Shown here piece by piece: positions 26,029-39,600 of a stretch of DNA of 64,000 nt. This DNA comes from Himantopus leucocephalus (taxonomy: Eukaryota; Chordata; Aves; Charadriiformes; Recurvirostridae): the NCBI GenBank assembly GCA_003993805.1, contig RSEF01000005.1, forward strand, positions 39,011,095 to 39,075,094, written 5' to 3'. The position numbers were made by a program, and so were the translations under genes. The notes under the pieces were generated by a model. That model was given only the letters and a program-made list of their open reading frames with translations. It was not told where the DNA came from and searched no databases. The first letter of the stretch is position 1. Every line of letters starts with the position of its first letter.

Positions 26029-26890
26029 TAAACTGAGAAAGGCAGCTTATTCCTTAGCTGTTGGGCATAATGGTAAAATCCTCCATCACGCAAGGTTTGT
26101 AGTTTCATAATTGGAACTTGCACTAAGAGGGCATTGAAGAGCACAGAGGCCTGGAAGCGATACATCTCAAAATTAAATCAGGAGATATATTCAGGACCTT
26201 GACCACGAAGGGTCTGACGGGTCAACTTCACAATCAATCCTTTGTTTCCGAGTAGCCAATGCAGCGATGCTAGGATTAGGGAGATATGCTGTCTTTTTTT
26301 GCAAGATACACTTCTCTGGCAAAAGAGTTTTGCTCGAGCTTGGTAATGAGACCACTTGGCAGGCCAGTGAGCAAAGCTTTACAGTTGTCTAGCTTGGAGG
26401 AGATAAAACCCTGAGCCAGCTTCTCATAAACAGACAAGGATAAATACGGACAAAGTATGGGTTTCATTTTTCAAATGACAGTAGGAAGTCTTAATAATCT
26501 GCCCAATGTGATGTTTAAAGGACACTTCAGATTCCAACAGGAATATGGATGTTGAAGTGGTAATCCTGTACTGCGAATAATATATATACATAAAAGCTAC
26601 ATCAAAATTTGAGGTGGCGTTAAGCTTATAGCTAGAGCCACAAAATGAAAAACCTTCATTTTATTTGAATTTAACTAAAGAAAATCAACATAACTTATAC
26701 ATTAAGGTTTTCCAGGAAACTGATCCAGACAATAAAAGCACAGTTTGGATTTGCTGCTTTAACTGACAAATGAATTAGCATGTCTTCAGCAGAGTAATGA
26801 AACCCAATATCAACCCAATGATTAATCTGGCCCAAAGGCAGCATACAAGCACTAGCTGGAACAAGCCAAAAATAGAACTCTCTAAACCAC
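26029..26890 (-). mobile_element. Ancient L2-clade LINE, reverse transcriptase C-terminal half (relic)
   Basis: Read on the minus strand from 26890 downwards, the blocks of an L2-type non-LTR reverse transcriptase appear in order. SSIFG at about 26870-26884 matches the PQGSVLG block. MLPLGQ is at 26827-26844. FHYSAED follows, with SAED at 26782-26793 where the family has YADD. LNSNKMK matches LNPDKTE, and HIGQIIKTSYCHLKN and LSLSVYEKLAQGFISS come next. SSKLDNCKALLTGLP (about 26355-26405) matches SRLDYCNALLTGLP. SLHWL is at 26253-26267, GQGPEYIS follows, and the end is QQLRNKLPFS (LWNSLP-like) with a stop at 26029-26031. Several frameshifts and stops interrupt it, the first catalytic Asp of YADD is Glu and its Tyr is Ser, so it is inactive. 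Only the palm-thumb to C-terminal part is recognised; endonuclease and 5' parts are absent. L2 is the best call, though a closely related CR1-group clade (for example L3) is possible. Evidence is block recognition, not a search. Confidence 0.8.
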
Positions 26891-28040
26891 CAGATCCAAC
26901 TATCATATTGGAAGATGTGAAATCACCCCCACAAACATAACACTGCTTGATGAACCCATCAGCTTCGGACCAGTTTCAGACAGTGCATGTCAGAAAGCCC
27001 AGTATATTTCTGCAGGCTGAATAAAATGCAAGAAAAAAAAACATCTGCAGAGAAGCATTTCAGCTACATGGAATGTCACCTTTACTGTTCTAAAAATGAG
27101 CGTTTAGCCAAAACATTTGTCTATGGATCTGTAAGTTTTACCCAGATTTACAAGATGTTTACTGTTTACAAGATGAAAATTCCTTAAGCAACACAGTTGA
27201 CAGCATTGGAAGCCATACCAAAAAAAAAAGTAGAAGAGGAATACAGTTGAAGTTTCATTCTTCCAGTTTAAAACCAGGACAATTATAACCATTTGTTCTG
27301 ACCACCAGAATGTACAAGTTTTCAGGTTTTGCCAAGCAGTTTGTGTACCGTATCCATAACTTCTGCTTGAGCTAAAGCATTTTGGTTTTAGACTGATAAC
27401 AAATCTTGGAACACCAATGATACATAGGGGCTTGGTTTTATAAAAATAGCTTCAGCTTCGTTTAATTACACACATGTCCATAACTACTTATCTTCCCCAC
27501 CTCCAGTTTTGTGCTGTAGACCTGTTACAGAAATGTGTTTGTTCTCAGATTAACATCTTAGTAAAAGCTAAATGGAGCTTCCCCACCCCCTTTCTTGGGT
27601 TTGAACTTCTGAAGTGTCATATTTAGTCCACGCTGAAGTATTTTGAACACAGTTCATGTTCAACAGAATGAAAAGAAAAAAATTTAGCAATCCTCAAGTG
27701 TCCTGCTCACATAGCTTATGAAGCCTGCCAAAAATTTCTGTGCACTTTACAGTATTTATAAGGCATTCTAGGATACTGTTCTTGATTTCATAAGGCACTT
27801 CATCAGAAGTAACCAGATGACAAGATTACAAACTTGCGAATTGTCTACTGAGGTTGGAACAGTCAATTTTGAATAATATAAGAAGTTGTTAAAAAGCACA
27901 CATAAAAGTAATTTTTAAAATATACTTTGGCAACATGCTCTCAATTGACAGCAGTAATGGTAGATCCAGTTGTTATCCAAGAAATTTGTTCTCTTCAACA
28001 TATACTAGTAAAAAATTAAAAATAACTAAATGGGTACAAA
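26891..28040. other. AT-rich non-coding stretch
   Basis: Between the L2 relic and the next CR1 copy nothing is supportable. Upstream RT or endonuclease parts of the minus-strand L2 element would be expected here if it were longer, but I could not recognise them. A short TTTACAAGATG duplication is visible around 27142-27174. Confidence 0.5.
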
Positions 28041-28995
28041 AACCGGCTGGATGGTTGGCCTCAGTTGGTAGTGGTTAATGAGTTGCACTGTGTCGTGGAA
28101 GTTGATAGCAATTGGACCACCACAGGGATCCATCATAGGACCTGCCTGTTCAAAATCTCTATCAGTGACCTGGGGGAAGTATCAGAGTGGTCTCTTGTCA
28201 GTGGTGGAGACGACAGCAAACCGAGGGGGACCAGCTGATGCACTTGCAGGCAGGTCTGCCACCCCCAAAGGGATCCAGATAGCCCAGAGGATTGGGCCAA
28301 CAGGAACCTTGCAAAATTGCACATGGACAAAGCCTGGGGCCATGGGGTCTTGTTGGGCAGTGAGCTGAACATGAGCTTATAGTGTGCCCCTGCACAACAG
28401 CATCCTGGGCAATATTCACAGGAGCACAGCCAGTAGATCGAGGGGAGAAATTATCCACCCATGCTCAGCCCTGGGAGACATCTAGATGCTGTGTCCAGTT
28501 TTGGGTTCATCAATTCAGGAAATATATTGGTCAGCTTAAGGAGTTCAGCAAAGGACTATCCAAGATGGTCAGGGGCCAGAGCGCTTGCCCTATGAGCTGA
28601 GGCTGCAGGACTGGAGCTTGTTCAGCCTGGAAAAGAGGTGGATTTGGGGTGCGTACTTAAGAGCAGCTTGCCAGTACCTATGGGGAGGGCACAGAGAAGA
28701 TTGAGCCAGGCACCTCGCAGTGGCATATGGCAGGTCATGAGGGACAACAGGCATAAGTGCAAATGGAAGAGTTTCAGACTGGATATAAAAGATAACTTTT
28801 TCACTGCAAAGACAGTCAAGCAGTGCCAAAGGTTGTACAGGGCGATTGTGGCATCTCCATCCTTAGAGGCTTTTAAGACCTGACTGGAAAAAAATCCCTG
28901 AGCAGCCTGGCAGCTGACCCTGCTTGTGCAGGAGGCTGGACTACAGACCTCCTAAGGTCCCCTTCCAGCCTGAGCTGTCCTGTGATACTGTGATC
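28041..28995 (+). mobile_element. CR1 LINE copy, RT end through 3' terminus
   Basis: The start resembles the CR1 sequence just before the PQG block. At 28114-28131 the frame reads GPPQGS (family GVPQGS) followed by IIGP, then a SVTW stretch where NIFINDL is expected. A frameshift destroys the catalytic region. The middle shows the CR1 sequence that yields RLHMDKAWG-type text (28315-28345), then the well-known GAGCTGAGGCTGCAGGACTG block near 28595 and CTGGAGCTTGTTCAGCCTGG at 28612-28631. The tail resembles the CR1 3' end with CCCTTCCAGCC followed by TGTGATACTGTGATCC, a mutated version of the ATTCTATGATTCTATGA tail. It is non-functional. The several short open frames on both strands here (28078-28883) are shadows of this element, not genes. 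Confidence 0.9.
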
Positions 28996-31900
28996 CAGTA
29001 TCTGTTACAAACAAAAATATACTGCACTGTACTTTCACATTACATTTAAGTACAGAGTAACAGGTTAACTTAGAAATAAGCTATATAGATGCCTAGATTC
29101 CAAAACCAGAATATTCCTGTATAAAACAGATTATGGGATTCTCAAACTGATTCTTGTTTGAACTATTGCACACACCTTAGAAAAACATCAAAACTGATTT
29201 TCTTTTTTTGAACTGCTGTAGAAATATCTCCCAATACCTAAACTTGTTTCAAAGATTAATATTAAAAATGTGAGTCCCATTTTTAGTTCAAATTCATGTA
29301 ACAAACTTCCATGCATTAAAACACTGCCATTTGTGCTAGTTTGTTGTTAAGATAATATAGCCATATCTTGTTACTCTAAACAGACAGGGATATACTCGGT
29401 TGGCATTTTATAACAACCACTCCAGTTTCAAAGTGGACAGAAGTATTCCTTTTCCACACTACAATTATAAATGTATTAACTTGCTCATTGTAATAGTTCC
29501 AATCAAATAAACTCTGTAATGTCTAAGGATATACAGACACAGACATATGTCTATATAATGCCATTTCCCTGTCTTATTTTCCTTTCTCAATGCTCATGCT
29601 GAGCAATAAAATTCTGTGAAACTGTACAGTAATAAGGATTTTTTAAAAAAATGCAAATAATCTGTTTAAAGAGTTTCTGATTTTCATAGTGAATATTGAT
29701 TTTATAGGTTTTGGGTTTTTTAAACACATATTACATGTATTTATTTCCTTAGGGCACGTCCATAATCTGTTACTTTGTATCTTTTGAAGCTTGGCTCAGT
29801 AAAAAACAAAACAAATCCAAAACTCCTCTGCAACCACTGTGAGGTTGATTAATTCTGTGTTAAACAAATTCTGAACTAATTAAACTCAAAGTCAATTCAG
29901 CCCACGACAGAAGGTTATTACCTCATAAACAGGATGTACTTTAAAGTTATTAATAATACACTAACATTGCCTTTTCAAAACCTTTGATTAGCAAACAAGT
30001 GAAAATTAGCATCCGAAATTCTGTTTGTACAGACTGTAGATCAGATTATGGAAATTTCTAAATCTCCGTTTTTCCAAATGAAAAGGAAGCAGCCAGCAAC
30101 AGCTGTACAAGTGAGGAAACAGTACAGATACAGGGCCCGATTCTGAGCAACTTCAAACTCCACCAAGAGCTATGAAGTGGTAAGGAGGCAACATATTGTT
30201 CCATATTCTGAACTGTTGTGAGGTATCAACTATGTAACCAACAACAAAATATAAATATGCAGGATGAAACAGTAAGGAATATTAGAATGATATTTTAAGC
30301 GCCAATTTTAAAGTCACCCAAATTCCTTCATAGCTAATTAGAATCACTCTTTTCGTATGAAAATGTGAGACTTAGTGGAAAAGTTAAGGCGGACAAATTC
30401 AACCCTTGCCCTTTCTCCAACAAGCTTAAGTTGCACACAAGTATATAAAAAAATATAAACCTAACGAGTTCTCTTCTAAAAAGGGCTGATAACATTTTTG
30501 TATTTTCAGAATAAATGATAAATTATTCCTGAACAAAATGACTCAGTAAGTTTCTCTAGACATCAATAATACAAGTCCACAGCCTCAAGACATTTTACGT
30601 ACAACTAAGAATGTGAAGAAACCACGCAGATAAAAATCACACCTAAGTCTTTTTTGTTCTCTCCATTTCTGCTGTATCATTGTTATTTAGCATGGTATCT
30701 GGTAGCAGGAAGACAAGAATGCTACCAGTAAGATTGTTTGATATTTCTAAACATTATAGAGCTAAGTATACAATTTCTATAATTACACAGTATATATTTA
30801 TAAAATGTACTTGCTGAACTGCTACTAATGAATATCATATGGAACTAAGAAGAGTTGTATGTATGTCAGTCGCATATGTAAACACAGACTTCTCCCAGGG
30901 ATTTCACCAGGAGGAACTGTGCACCCCAGCCTCCTTGGAGTCCCAGCATGCTGCCCGCAGGGCCTTACACGTTCCTGGAAGTGCTCAGTCTTCAAACAAT
31001 ATACAAACTCGATGTCTTTGATGCTACACCCTCAAAGCCAAACTGGCTTCTAAGTCAAAGTCCTTGAGTGTACTGTCAAAAGTGAAGAGCTCAAGAGGGA
31101 AAGGAGAGGAAGAAATTTACCAGTTGCCAACTGGATATAAGAAACTTTACGAAAAATAACCATTATTCAAAAGGAACGAAACTGCCAGTGATTAGTAGGA
31201 TTCTTTCAGAAAAAAGAGCATTTGATAGAAGATTGTAAGACATACAAAGAAAATGCAAAATTATACTAATAAATCATAAGCTTGAACTGCAAAACATATA
31301 TTTATATAAGCTTTCTAGTGGATGTATTCAGCATTTCTCTTCTACCTTACTAAAAGGTAAAATTTGATTAAACACAACTTCAATGTTTCCGAGATTCCAG
31401 GCTCTGAACGTGAAAAACCAATGGGTGACTTTGTAGTGTAATTGGGGTTTTTTAATATTAAAAGCATACTTGAGCCTTTCAAAGACAGTTTAAAGTGGTA
31501 AGAAGAATTCTCAAAACTTTAGTCTTCCTTTCTATCACCAAAGTGGTGATAAATAAAGCTGAAAAGTAATTGTTCTCAAGCTCTCTGGGTAACAAATTGG
31601 TGGAATAAACGCACTTTGGAAACGGGCAGAGCACTATTTAGCTTTCTCAAAGGATTTGGTGAAGACAGAAAACAGAAAACTGGGCTTCAGGTTCTGGAGA
31701 ACAAAAAGGAAAAAATATTATTCACTGGAGTAGAATATCAAACACAAGGGAAGAAAACATAGTTATTGATGGAGAGCAGCTGCACTGAAATAGCAACCCC
31801 AAACATCACTGACAGCTCCTGCAACAGCTTCTGCAGCTGTAAGGTTTGCAGCTTCTGGCCCAGTAAGGACCTGCCCCAAATTTTTCACACAAGCTAAGGC

Positions 31901-33504
31901 ATCAAGGGGTCTTTCCACCTGGTTCTGACTGAAGAACAGGCTATCAATAGTGCTCAAAGTGATCAAGAGCCCCAAGAAAACAAGCTTTGATCATCCCTCC
32001 CCCATCCTCACTGCCCAACAGAGACACAGGATATAACATTTTTCTAAAATGCGCGATGAAGTTTCACATAGTGATTTAATAGGGAGAGGAAAAAATAGAG
32101 TGCATAGCTTTTGAGAGAGAGAACTGGCACCAGTGTTCTGACGGTGTTTCCTCCCATCCTCCTGTATTCTGTTTCCTACTCCCCATGCGTGCTGCTGACT
32201 TGCAGGTTTCTCTCTATATTTTTCTTATTTTGAGCACCGTGACTATCAAAACCCACCCTTTCACGTAACAAGGGAAAACCCTTCAAAATTTGGTATTTTC
32301 TGCCAGCTACTAGCACTAAAAAAAAGCAATAACCTTAGCATCTAAACCAGTACAGAAGCCTGTAACGGAGACAGCAATATGTGCATTCACGTATAATAGT
32401 CAACACCACAGATTCTCGCTGAGCTCTGAAAAGGCAAGAGTGGGGCAAGTTTTCTGGTGTGATTTCCTTCAATTCTGTTAGAGGATGGGTTACAGGGTCC
32501 AGGATCCAAACCTACTACCTTCTCACATTTTTTTTTCCTCTTAGTATCTCCTTCTAGTGTTTATGTGTAGAAACAATATTTCCAGCCAAAGTTACCCCTG
32601 GGGGTTATCACTGAGTACCTTGGGTCTGCTAAAGCAGAATGGTGTGAAAAGCTTCTGTTGCCTTGGGAAAACCGATCCTAATTTCACTAATTTTATATTC
32701 TCTCTGACTAATCTAACATAGCATATTTGCTGTTCAGTCAACTATAATTACCTAAATAAATAAAAAAAAACCCATACAACACAGAGTAAACATCCTTTAA
32801 AACCATGCAGTTTTAGGTGTGACACTACACTCTACTGAGAAAGCAATTGTTAAAACACGAGTGAGGCGAAGCACTGATGTCTTTATATAGATATTTTAAT
32901 TATTTTTAATATTTTGTTTCACCAGCTCCACTAAAAGTAACACATACCACTAAAAAAAGAGAAGTAAAATTTGAGAATTTAGTATTTCATGACGCTTTTA
33001 AGTTATAAGCTAAACTAGTACCCACGAAAGTCAGAAATAGCACTTATTAACTGTGTCTAGTTACTACAAATGCTCAGTTTCTGGCAAAGATGCTTACACC
33101 TACTGAATTCTGCAGCATTGTCATGCACAGATGGAATAAAATGGAAAAAGGTTTTAAGTTGCCTTTTAACATTTTCAGGAGTGTACTGGAAATGACTAAA
33201 ATATTTTAAAATGCATGTAACTTAATTCTGCAAAATCACTGCATCAAGTAAGCACAGGAATTGTCTTCTCATTTTTCTTTATTGTATATCAATATCTCTA
33301 TTGACATAATTGAGCCTATACTAAAAAACCATCTACTTATACAATACATGTGTTCCAAAACTCTTTTATTAGGGTTTCCATTATTAAATGTACCTTTTAA
33401 AAGAAATAAATGTCCTACTTTTGCTGGAGTTTTACAACATAAACAGGTTATACAATGCAAAACTAGAGGCGTCTCAAATTTACGAAGAGCCTACAGCTTT
33501 TTTT
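28996..33504. other. AT-rich non-coding stretch
   Basis: No gene supported. A somewhat GC-richer patch at 30890-30985 carries two overlapping 60-64 codon plus-strand frames without recognisable content. A 70-codon minus-strand frame at 31763-31975 gives an Ala-rich segment from repeated GCTGCA-type sequence and was considered but not accepted as an exon. Confidence 0.55.
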
Positions 33505-33604
33505 NNNNNNNNNNNNNNNNNNNNNNNNNNNNNNNNNNNNNNNNNNNNNNNNNNNNNNNNNNNNNNNNNNNNNNNNNNNNNNNNNNNNNNNNNNNNNNNN
33601 NNNN
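33505..33604. other. Assembly gap (100 N)
   Basis: Exactly 100 N's, the usual placeholder for a gap of unknown length, directly after a T-run. Open frames crossing it (33261-33614 and 33388-33627, plus) are artefacts of reading through N's. Confidence 0.98.
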
Positions 33605-36600
33605 AGCTCATTGATAATGGAATTTAAGACCAAAAAGACTTGTTAGGTTCTCTACTTTTGGCCTCTTACATAACCAATCATAGAGTTTCAGCTGACAGCT
33701 TCTGAACTTCTCTGCTGAAGCCAGTGACTTTGGCTAACTTTCTGTAGGATGTACTAGCCAGCAATCTAAATTTGAAGACATCTACAGATCTACAAGGCTG
33801 CTATTTTCTCAGAGTAATTCCCCCAGAGTGCCATGTTTCTTGGTTGAACTCGTCACGTTTCAGCTCCCAGCCAGGGGCTCCTGTTACCATTGTCTGTTTG
33901 TTTAAAGCAACTGTGGCACCCCAAGTTTTTGCCCTGTGAAGGTGGTTATGCAATGTAAATCAAGTCATCTTTCAATCTTCTTTGAATAAGATATGCCAGA
34001 TAAATAAGTTTCCCCTGAGGTCAGAAAATTGCATCAACCCCCATCATCTGAAAAAGAGGAAAGGCCCTTTTTAAAAGAAGTCCTAATGTCATGAAGAGAC
34101 AGCACTGATCAATGCACTCAAATCCTGCACACGAACCTTTTAAATGTAGGTGCTCACAATCTTTCATTCTCCAGTCCACTCCACATGTTTCTCCTGAGTA
34201 ACCTCCAGGATTATTCTTGCATGGACAATTCTGAGGAGCACCTCAGATATGAGCAGAATTCACAGACTGCTTTTCTGTCAGTATCAAAGCAAGAAGAACC
34301 TATCCCCATAATCCATATGATCTCACATGTCACAGCAGAAAGTAAGATTTCTATCTGTTACAGTAGGTGTGGCTATATGAGTTTGCATATCAGCTTAGTG
34401 AGCTCTTAAACACGCAAAATTGTGTTAAACCCATTAAGTCCACAAAACCCACTCACAGCGTGATAGCAAAGCCGCAGCTCCAGCCCTCTAGGACTGCTGA
34501 CCTAGTCCTCCATACCAAATTCCTAGCAATCAATAGTACTGCGGGGAAAAACTGAGCGGGTCTCAAACCCTGACGAGGAAAATTTCCTGACCAGGCTTCA
34601 TCCACATAGCATTCGTCAGTCAGCCAGACAATAAACTCCTTTTCTCACAGGCAATGAGTAAAGCTGCTAGCAAATACATGCATTTTTTCCCTCTCATATA
34701 CTTTTAAATGACTACCAGTGAAAAGGGAATAGAAGCGCTCTGTTATGTTACATTCAGCCTGGCTTAACACACAGTAAGTTTCAACAGACATTTGTGCAGG
34801 TAGCGGTAGCTTTTTTGTTCTCTAGCACCAAGATTAGCAGCGAACAAGCTGAAGAGACCCAAACCACCACCTGAACAGCAAAACTCAAGATCTCCAAACT
34901 GCTGCCATTTAAAGCATATCATTTATTCTATTAATCTTGCTGGAATTTGTTTTCTGAATATTCAGACAGTTTATACTGAGAAGAGGAAATACCTGGAAGT
35001 TGTGTGCTTATACCAGGAATCTTGTTTAATAACCGTTACTGCAGGAATATGGTTTGACGTTAAACCGGTATGATTTGTGCCAAAAAAAAAAAAAAAGGCA
35101 TTAAAATCTAACATTAAGATTTTGTCTTGAAGCCTTAATTTTGTATTTTGTTCACAGCTGTATTTACGTAAGGCAGCATTGTGGAGAAATTGTCCACTGT
35201 TTTTGGAAAGAGTAAATATTTCATTTATATACAGGGAAAACTTTCCAATCCATAGCAAGATACTGCTGAACTCTCAGCACTATAACTGTATTTTTAATTC
35301 CTTTAGTTAATATATTCTGCAATCTAGAGATTACAGAGAATGCGTCAGGATACAGACAGTGTTGGATAATTTGTTCCCTCCTAGAAAAGCACAAGTTCTA
35401 TTTTTCATTCATAAACCCGTGCTGTTTTGCACAAAGAAAACTTCAGTGATTTATTTGCTGTTGCACAAATCAGGATCAAAACAAATTTATTTCTAATAAT
35501 CAGACCATAGCCAATGAACTGAAAACTCTTCACATGTCCCTGGTGAGCAAAGCAGAACTCCAAATAAACAAAAAGAAAAGATCTAAAATAGGATCTATGT
35601 TAATATTTTATTACATATAGCAAATAAGGAAAACCAATAGCCTGAAAGTAAGCAGAGCGCTCTATATATTCACTTTGTATTCATATGAAATTCTCTCCTG
35701 CAAGTTACAGAATTTCACTCGCTGTAATATACTCTTCAGATAAAATGCTGGATGTATTTCTCTAAGTAAATAAATAATTATTAGGAAGAGCAGTACAGGA
35801 GGTGCACACTTTAGATCGACTTATGAAGCTTTTGGGGAAACACTATCCTAGTGTAATCAAAATGGTATTTTGATAACATAACAAAATCAATAATAGAGAA
35901 GACATGTTCTTTTTGTTCAAAGGTGCTGTGTTTTGAAAATATTGCCATGTAGTATTTACGGTAACAGCTGTACAGTTAAACTTTAGGCACAAACTGAACT
36001 GCAGAGGATCTGCTGCATAAATAAAATTCCCATGGCAACTAAATGTGCTACTAGATAACAGAGAAAAAAGGATTTATGTGTTTGCTGAGCTGTCTTGCCC
36101 TAGAGGAATTCTCCAGGCAAATGCAGGCCACCTGCCACATGTTATATTAAGCTCAGCCTTCTGGACTTATTTTCAAATATACAGCAAAAAGGTCCACCAA
36201 GTTTTATTTGAAAGTTCCCCTGTCACGTTCCCAGCTCCTCCAAAATACATAGTTCACTCTTCACTATGCTTCCTATATTGCAAAAGAGATGTTCAATAAT
36301 GAATAGGTGTATTTCTGCTTATAACTTGTTAATCTTAAACCTCCCCTCAAAGTGGGCAAGCAACCTGAATTCTCAAAATCATGTGAAGTTTTGTGTATGC
36401 CCAGTTGTACTGAGCTGCAGTATTAAAGTGTGCATACTTTTTAAACTCTACCAAAAAAGTATTCCTTTTGTAATATTATAAGGAAAAATATTGGGGTCAG
36501 ATCATTCATGTAGTAACTTTCTATTCAATAAATAGATTATTGGTCAAACAGACCTACCCTTCATATCCAGAAAAAAAAGAGAAAAAAACATTTTCACTAA

Positions 36601-39600
36601 ACTACAATGGTAATAGAGAAGCATTGCTTGGGAATGCTTTAAGTTGGAATATTATATTTCGAAGACCACTAAAAAGGCTAGTAGAAGAAATATAATCACC
36701 CAGCAAACAATAAGCAAACTTACTGCAAATAACGCCACCAAGTTATCAAAGGACTGGAGTATGTGTGAAAGTGCAGAATGTTAGTGGTATTTTAAGAAGC
36801 TATATTTTACGATCAAGTCTATCCTTGGGCATGAGCCTCAGGAAGGAAACGTCTTTGCTCTGCTCTCCTCCCTGGGAAAGCCCTGTGACATTTTAAAGAG
36901 GCAGCAGAGCTTGCCTCATAACAACATAAACTATAGTGTGTGAACAGACACCATACGTGCTTTTCAGGTTTGTAAATCTAATCTAATTGCTAAGTCCATG
37001 TTTAGCATGAGGCAGCTATAGCCTCATGAAATTGGGCACCTACGCGTGTGGAACACCGTCGTGTTATCTTTCTAAAGTCTCCATGCATGAAATATATGGA
37101 CAAGGCATTAATATGGGCTTCCCGCTGTCTTACTATTAGGGCTCATCTGCTTCAGAGTTGTTCATTTACATCCCTGTCTTAGCCTAACTGTCTTGCTTCT
37201 GCTCCACATGAACCATGAACTTGACCCAAAGTCCACAGAAATTAAAACAAGCCTTGTACTAACATGAAGATGGTTTGGCAAGTATTAGGATAGAATACGT
37301 TCCCATTGCCTTTTACTCTCTTTGCTCCTGTAGGAGCAGGTAATGAGTAAATCTATTGTTTTAACAAAGAGAAAAAAAGGTACTAATTTCCATGAACTTA
37401 TGTTGCAATGGTCACCACAATTTAATCTCTCTTCAGGATATTCATAAAGTATTTGCATGTAAAATGCAGAATTGCTTGTGCAAGGACAGAGAAAGAAGAT
37501 ACAGAAGTTTTATAGATGAACATTTATAGAACACTTTCACATCACTGCAACATAACAACATCTGTATTATATAAAACCACTAAACCAAACAGTAAACAAC
37601 AGAAATTAGTTGAGGGTCAATATGACATTTACCAGATAAGACTTTGTATTTTTATTGCTGACAATAGTTTATATTCCCTAATGATTATTTTTTTCTTTTT
37701 AGAAGGGGGGTAAAAATAGAAGACTAACATTAAGTTTTACTCTGACTTGAGTTTTGTTAGATGTGATCACATAAAATACTCCACCAATAGATATGACAAA
37801 TGCACTTTATATTTCAATGTGTCAAACCATTTCAATACTCAGGAACTATGTTGAAGCTGGCAGGCAAGCAGACTATATTAAATTGTTCTCTGGAATCGAC
37901 TTCAATTCTGTACTGAATTATTGGAATTTTAGTGACCCTAAAAAAGGCTGTCAGAAATAATATTCAACACAGAGTTTTCAAATCTAATGCTCTATTACAC
38001 ATACTTCACGTAAAATAATATAGTTTCACTATAAGCAAACCAGTCAAGAACAACATTCTATTTGTACTTGTAATTTTAGAGACATTTTATATTGATTTTT
38101 CACAGCATTTTTTAAATGTACCTTCTCCTTAAAAAAAACAGTCAGAGGCTACGTTTGGTGATTCAATGGCTTTGTTGCAGATTTGATACAGTTGGAAACT
38201 GTTTTCAAATAAATGAAAAATTTTACCATCACAGGACAGTAAACATGTTAATAGCTATTTCAAAGGTCTGCTTTCGCAAGACTCCTATACTCTCGCCTAC
38301 CAAAAAATTCTCTTAAGAATTTTCTAGTGCCAGAAAACCAGCTGCATTTGCAAACCACTTAACTCCTTTTCCTTTCTATTTAACTCAATGCTCTCTCTGC
38401 ATAATGAAATTCAACAAGCAGTATTTCTTTTCTCCCGTTTTTCCCCCCCTCTTCTTCCCAAGTAATCAACTTCTTACTATCTTGCTTTTAAGACATCTTC
38501 AGCTCTAGTGCTGTACTATTCCTTTTAATAATGTAAAAAAAAAATAATCTAAGAGTTAAGCTTCCCATTTACCTGCTCACTAATAACTCCAACCACTTCT
38601 TTCTGTTAAATCCCTACTGTTACGAAATGCTGGAAGTAAAGCGATGGCACTAAGTTTAGCAGTATCTTTGCTCTTGTATCCACTGATGTGATAGGAGTAC
38701 AGAAGTCGCAAGATCTTGGTGTGCTTCACTTAAATAAGGGAATTCAATCGTACATCACAGCTCAGGAGGAAGCACAGTTAAATCCACAGTAGCTTGGTAA
38801 GCAACACAGAAAGCCCATCAGCAGCTTTACTGTATGACAGACCCAGAGGCAACTCGAGAGCTGTCAGCACAACTGCCTGTGAAGCTCACAGGGGAAGCAA
38901 TAGCCAATTATGCCCCATGACCTGCTCTTGGAAACACAGAGAGAAAGATAACAAATCACAGGCTTGGAAAAACTGAAACTTTTCAGAGAAACTATGTAGT
39001 TTACTTCCTATCAAACGTGCATCTCGCTTGATGCTTTTAAGAACAGTGTGGCATCCAGTGACCATGCTCTGCCTGACCCCTAGGACACCCATTAACAAAT
39101 CCCAGAAAGGGGACCACACCTTCAATATCCCTACCTGGAAAAAAAAACCCATACATGCCATTCACCTGGAAGCTAAGCCTTATTTATCACAGCAGAGGAT
39201 TAACACTTGGATCTCTATTTTGGTCTCTACTGTGACTAGTTACTTAGCTTTCATACCAGTGAGAATGATCAGCATCAAAGCCAAATTAGACTCAATTAGA
39301 AAGAAATCAAACCTACTTGAAAACTTTGTTTCCACTCAGCCACTTCTGACAGGTTGGTCTGATTAGCTACAAGAATTAATTGGGAGAAATATTTATTTTG
39401 CTCACAGTAGCAAATAGAACAAAATAGAAAGAGCTCATCTTGATCCTCATTAACTGTTCTACCTCTTTCATCTGGCCAGCACTGATTTTCCCTGTGTTCA
39501 CTCTTACACAGGTACCTCTGATACATCAGTTTAAAAGCAAGCTTAAGTGCAAGCTCAGTGAACAGCACTGAAGTCACACACATGGCACCAACATCAACAG

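Noticed and set aside
28078..28883. Cluster of seven short open frames on both strands
   Set aside because: They lie inside the CR1 copy and are out-of-frame or antisense readings of it.
31763..31975. Minus-strand frame with an Ala-rich segment (GPEAANLTAAEAVAGAVSD), superficially like an extracellular domain exon
   Set aside because: The Ala richness comes from repeated GCTGCA-type sequence, there is no clear donor site and no neighbouring exon.
33261..33627. Open frames of 117 and 79 codons crossing 33505-33604
   Set aside because: They read through 100 N's. Their length is an artefact.
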